A stretch of DNA of 64,000 bases from Rhizobium sp. P32RR-XVIII (GTDB taxonomy: Bacteria > Pseudomonadota > Alphaproteobacteria > Rhizobiales > Rhizobiaceae). How positions within the stretch are numbered: the first letter of the stretch is position 1; each line of letters opens with the position of its first letter. Location: positions 124,001 to 188,000 of the forward strand of contig NZ_JABAIH010000007.1 in assembly GCF_012641395.1 (NCBI RefSeq), in the 5' to 3' direction. The notes under the pieces were generated by a model. That model was not told the origin of the DNA. It saw nothing but the letters and a program-made list of their open reading frames with translations, and made no database searches. Below, in pieces: positions 62,014-64,000 of the stretch. The translations under genes were made by a program, and so were the position numbers.

Positions 62014-62103
62014 TGGCGGAGAGGGGGGGATTCGAACCCCCGATAGGCTTGCACCTATGCCGCATTTCGAGTGCGGTGCATTCAACCACTCTGCCACCTC
62101 TCC
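62014..62103 (-). tRNA. tRNA-Ser (anticodon CGA)
   Basis: The minus strand gives acceptor stem GGAGAGG/CCTCTCC, a D-arm with AGAGTGGTTGA, and anticodon loop CTCGAAA, so the anticodon is CGA, decoding UCG. A long variable arm (CATAGGTGCAAGCCTATC) is typical of class II serine tRNA, and the T-arm carries GGTTCGAATCC. The 3' CCA is encoded at 62014-62016. The 90-nt length fits tRNA-Ser. Confidence 0.97.
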
Positions 62104-62139
62104 GCGGTCGTTGGTTGGCGCTTGTTCGGCGCGGGGTGT

Positions 62140-62168
62140 CTCATAGCGATCAAAAGGAAGGCTGGCAA
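62140..62168 (-). promoter_or_regulatory. tRNA-Ser promoter
   Basis: On the minus strand TTGCCA (62168-62163) and TATGAG (62145-62140) are 17 bp apart, about 37 bp upstream of the tRNA 5' end. Confidence 0.55.
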
Positions 62169-62200
62169 GACGAAACTGCAGAGCTTTTCATCCTTTTGCC

Positions 62201-62229
62201 TTGACACGTTTTTGACAGTCGCGTATCCC
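62201..62229 (+). promoter_or_regulatory. rplU-rpmA promoter
   Basis: TTGACA (62201-62206), a 17-bp spacer and TATCCC (62224-62229) form a good sigma70 promoter, about 180 bp before rplU. Confidence 0.6.
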
Positions 62230-62406
62230 GCTCACGCAATAGGCGTGGAAAAGTCCGTGCCTTGGCCGCCTCGCGCCCGCGCGGGGTTTCACCGGCAGAC
62301 AGAGTTCCGGGCATCGCCCTGAAATCCCTGCTTAAGTCAGACTGATAAAAAGACGGCCACCTGCGCTTTGCGGGGAGAGCTGGATCGAACATGAAAGGAT
62401 CAAAAA

Positions 62407-62724
62407 ATGTTCGCAGTCATCAAGACCGGCGGTAAGCAGTACCGTGTGGCAGCCAACGACGTGCTGACCATCGAGAAGCTTGAAGCCACCGCTGGCGACT
62501 CCATTGAATTCACCGAAGTCCTCGTAATCGGCGAAGGCGCCGATGCAGCGATCGGGGCTCCCTTCATCAAGGGCGCATCGGTAAAGGCCGAAGTGGTCGA
62601 GCAGAACCGTGGCAAGAAGGTCATCGCCTTCAAGAAGCGCCGCCGTCAGAACTCGAAGCGCTCGCGCGGTCATCGCCAGCATCACACGGTTGTCCGCATC
62701 ACGGACATCCTGGCAGCCAAGTAA
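62407..62724 (+). CDS. rplU: 50S ribosomal protein L21
   Basis: This large-subunit rRNA-binding protein of 105 residues starts MFAVIKTGGKQYRV. The basic C-terminal loop KKRRRQNSKRSRGHRQ and the signature end TVVRITDI are diagnostic. AAAGGA precedes the ATG. It is co-transcribed with rpmA, 36 bp downstream, as in most bacteria, from the promoter at 62201. Confidence 0.98.
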   Translation: MFAVIKTGGKQYRVAANDVLTIEKLEATAGDSIEFTEVLVIGEGADAAIGAPFIKGASVKAEVVEQNRGKKVIAFKKRRRQNSKRSRGHRQHHTVVRITDILAAK

Positions 62725-62760
62725 TCGATCTCGGGACTCAAGGTTTAAAGGAGAACTCCA

Positions 62761-63030
62761 ATGGCACACAAAAAAGCTGGCGGTTCGTCGCGCAACGGTC
62801 GTGATTCCGAATCCAAGCGCCTTGGCGTGAAGAAGTTCGGCGGCGAAGCCGTCATCGCAGGCAACATCATCGTGCGTCAGCGCGGTACGCAGTGGCATCC
62901 GGGCGCCAACGTCGGCCTCGGCAAGGACCACACCATTTTTGCGCTTACGGCAGGCAATGTGGACTACCGAACGAAGGCCAATGGTCGCGTGTACGTGTCT
63001 GTAATGCCGAAAGCGGAAGCAGCGGAATAA
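62761..63030 (+). CDS. rpmA: 50S ribosomal protein L27
   Basis: This large-subunit protein lies near the peptidyl transferase centre. The 89-residue protein starts MAHKKAGGSSRNGRDSESKR, and continues with IIVRQRGTQWHPGANVG. It has no N-terminal extension of the kind cleaved in Firmicutes. GGAGAA seven bases before the ATG is its RBS. It is co-transcribed with rplU and followed by a terminator before the GNAT genes. Confidence 0.98.
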   Translation: MAHKKAGGSSRNGRDSESKRLGVKKFGGEAVIAGNIIVRQRGTQWHPGANVGLGKDHTIFALTAGNVDYRTKANGRVYVSVMPKAEAAE

Positions 63031-63099
63031 GCCGGTAGCGCTCTAAAACAGCCGGCGTCTCATCGACCCGGCTGACCGCACAGGTTCAGTTCAGAAAAC

Positions 63100-63129
63100 A
63101 GGGGAGATGGGGCGCCATCTCCCCTTTTT
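63100..63129 (+). terminator. rplU-rpmA terminator
   Basis: AGGGGAGATGG-GGCG-CCATCTCCCCT is a perfect 11-bp stem followed by TTTT, 69 bp after rpmA. The GNAT gene starts just beyond, so some readthrough is possible. Confidence 0.92.
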
Positions 63130-63152
63130 CTTTGTCCATAGGAGGACTGAAC

Positions 63153-63809
63153 ATGCAAGGCGAACTGATAAGGGTAGACCAATCCCGGTCACCCCGGGAA
63201 GACCAGAGGTCTCCCAAGGAGCGGCTGAGGCCGGAGCGGTTAAGGACCGATTGCCCTGTCTTGTTATCGGAAAGGCTCGTCATGCGCGCGCCCCACGAAG
63301 AAGACATCGACGCCCTTTCCCATCTCGCCAACAACGCCAAAGTCGCCACAATGGTATCGCGTATGCCGCACCCATATACTGCCAATGATGCTGCCGACTT
63401 CGTGCGTCGGACGAAGAATGGCGAGATTGGTAAGTGCGTCTATGCCATCACTAAGGCCGAGAACGGCGCATTCATGGGGTGCTGCGGGGTCGAGCCGCAT
63501 GCCGACGGGCGCACCGTCGAGATCGGCTACTGGCTGGGTGAGCCCTATTGGGGGCAGGGTTATACGACCGAAGCGTGCCACGCACTGATCGATATGGTCT
63601 TCCGTACTCGCGAAAACGTCGATCAGATCGACGCTCGTTGCCGGGTGACCAACGTCGCATCGCGCCGCGTCATCCAGAAATGCGGTTTCCAGTTCCAGGG
63701 TTCGGGGCTTGCCGCCTCGCTGGCGCTTGGCAGCAACGTGCCGGTCGAATGGTACCGGCTCGACCGGAAGACCTGGATGTCGCTGAGAAGCTGGGGGAGC
63801 CTGTCATGA
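63153..63809 (+). CDS. GNAT-family N-acetyltransferase
   Basis: This 218-residue acetyltransferase is of the RimJ/RimL type. It has LLSERLVMRAPHEEDIDAL at the start of the fold, EIGYWLGEPYWGQGYTTEA (acetyl-CoA-binding Q/RxxGxG/A-type loop), and ASRRVIQKCGFQFQG near the C-terminus. GGAGGA six bases before ATG 63153 decides the start. The first 30 residues are charged and unlike the family. The next GNAT gene overlaps by four bases (ATGA). This pair downstream of rpmA is common in rhizobia. The acceptor is unknown, although ribosomal protein substrates are possible. Confidence 0.9.
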   Translation: MQGELIRVDQSRSPREDQRSPKERLRPERLRTDCPVLLSERLVMRAPHEEDIDALSHLANNAKVATMVSRMPHPYTANDAADFVRRTKNGEIGKCVYAITKAENGAFMGCCGVEPHADGRTVEIGYWLGEPYWGQGYTTEACHALIDMVFRTRENVDQIDARCRVTNVASRRVIQKCGFQFQGSGLAASLALGSNVPVEWYRLDRKTWMSLRSWGSLS

Positions 63810-64000
63810 GCGCCCCCACCTTGCAGCGGCTGAAGCCCCAAGCAATGACGCCCGGCCCCGTGCCGGTCGTCACCACGGCCCGGCTGACGCTTCGCCCGCA
63901 TCGGCTAAGCGATGCGAACGCGATCGCGGAATCGCTTTCCGATTTCGCGATCACCCGCATGCTTGCCCGCGTGCCCGCTCCGTATGACCGGCAGGATGCG
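63806..64000 (+). CDS. GNAT-family N-acetyltransferase, cut by window end
   Basis: This is the N-terminal 65 residues of a second acetyltransferase. It starts at ATG 63806, overlapping the previous gene by four bases, and reads VVTTARLTLRPHRLSDANAI, the characteristic first strand of RimJ/RimL-like GNAT proteins. The rest lies beyond the window. Tandem GNAT genes suggest duplication followed by specialisation. Confidence 0.8.
   Translation, partial: MSAPTLQRLKPQAMTPGPVPVVTTARLTLRPHRLSDANAIAESLSDFAITRMLARVPAPYDRQDA

Larger units (their letters stand above)
62104..62406. other. gap between tRNA-Ser and rplU with two divergent promoters
   Basis: This 303-bp gap holds no gene. It carries a minus-strand promoter for the tRNA (62140-62168) and a plus-strand promoter for rplU-rpmA (62201-62229). 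Confidence 0.5.

Overview
The window is a 64 kb piece of an alphaproteobacterial chromosome, almost certainly from the Rhizobiaceae and most like Ensifer/Sinorhizobium. The evidence is the gene set and order: rpoH2, carD, the SUV3-like helicase mgpS, phbA-phbB next to phaR, pyc, the cyclic beta-1,2-glucan genes ndvA and ndvB, and rplU-rpmA followed by paired acetyltransferases. Coding is dense and GC-rich. I found no insertion sequence, prophage, CRISPR array, rRNA operon or plasmid replication gene. It reads as core chromosome, and its unusual features lie in the gaps between genes.

Layout. 1-4.0 kb: a partial ABC-F ATPase, thiamine pyrophosphokinase, and a MarR regulator divergent from a DHA2 drug exporter. 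4.1-7.6 kb: a TPP riboswitch followed by thiBPQ, the thiamine uptake operon. 7.9-12.6 kb: an M48 metallopeptidase lipoprotein, rpoH2, carD, 7Fe ferredoxin and an S4 RNA-binding protein. 12.6-17.1 kb: mgpS, then a 619-bp gap packed with GANTC sites and a diverged 75-bp repeat, then three small envelope or secreted proteins. 17.1-19.9 kb: PHB synthesis genes phbAB divergent from phaR. 19.9-25.3 kb: a membrane protein, rpmF, a GST, mtgA, a prenyl diphosphate synthase, a LysE exporter and ispG. 25.4-30.1 kb: an MFS transporter with its DeoR regulator, divergent from a cystine-type amino-acid ABC transporter. 30.1-35.1 kb: an FMN reductase, pyruvate carboxylase and a LuxR solo. 35.4-47.8 kb: ndvA, opgC and ndvB, which export, succinylate and synthesise cyclic glucan. 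48.3-55.3 kb: two small proteins and a five-gene peptide ABC transporter with a dipeptidase. 55.6-59.4 kb: a DUF1993 protein, a sulfatase/phosphonate hydrolase-like enzyme, galE and an rfbC-like epimerase. 59.4-64 kb: an AT-rich gap with two dyads, a DUF937 membrane protein and partner, tRNA-Ser(CGA), rplU, rpmA and two GNAT genes.

How the parts connect. Thiamine is handled by uptake (thiBPQ) and by phosphorylation (thiN). Carbon storage links PHB synthesis, its repressor PhaR and anaplerotic pyruvate carboxylase. Periplasmic glucan synthesis, export and decoration sit in one 12-kb locus. Stress control shows as two sites matching the rhizobial general-stress (RpoE2/EcfG) promoter, GGAAC-N18-TT: one upstream of rpoH2, with a structured leader of about 285 nt, and one upstream of a small DUF3309 membrane protein.

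The items I rate highest for follow-up are: the GANTC cluster with its repeat (15.78-16.09 kb); an 8-base G tract that breaks the natural frame at the ABC-F start; the Asp-to-Gly change in that protein's Walker B motif; the 28-nt inverted repeat whose first arm ends in a terminator inside the amino-acid transporter operon; and the dyad-bearing AT-rich gap at 59.4-60.1 kb.
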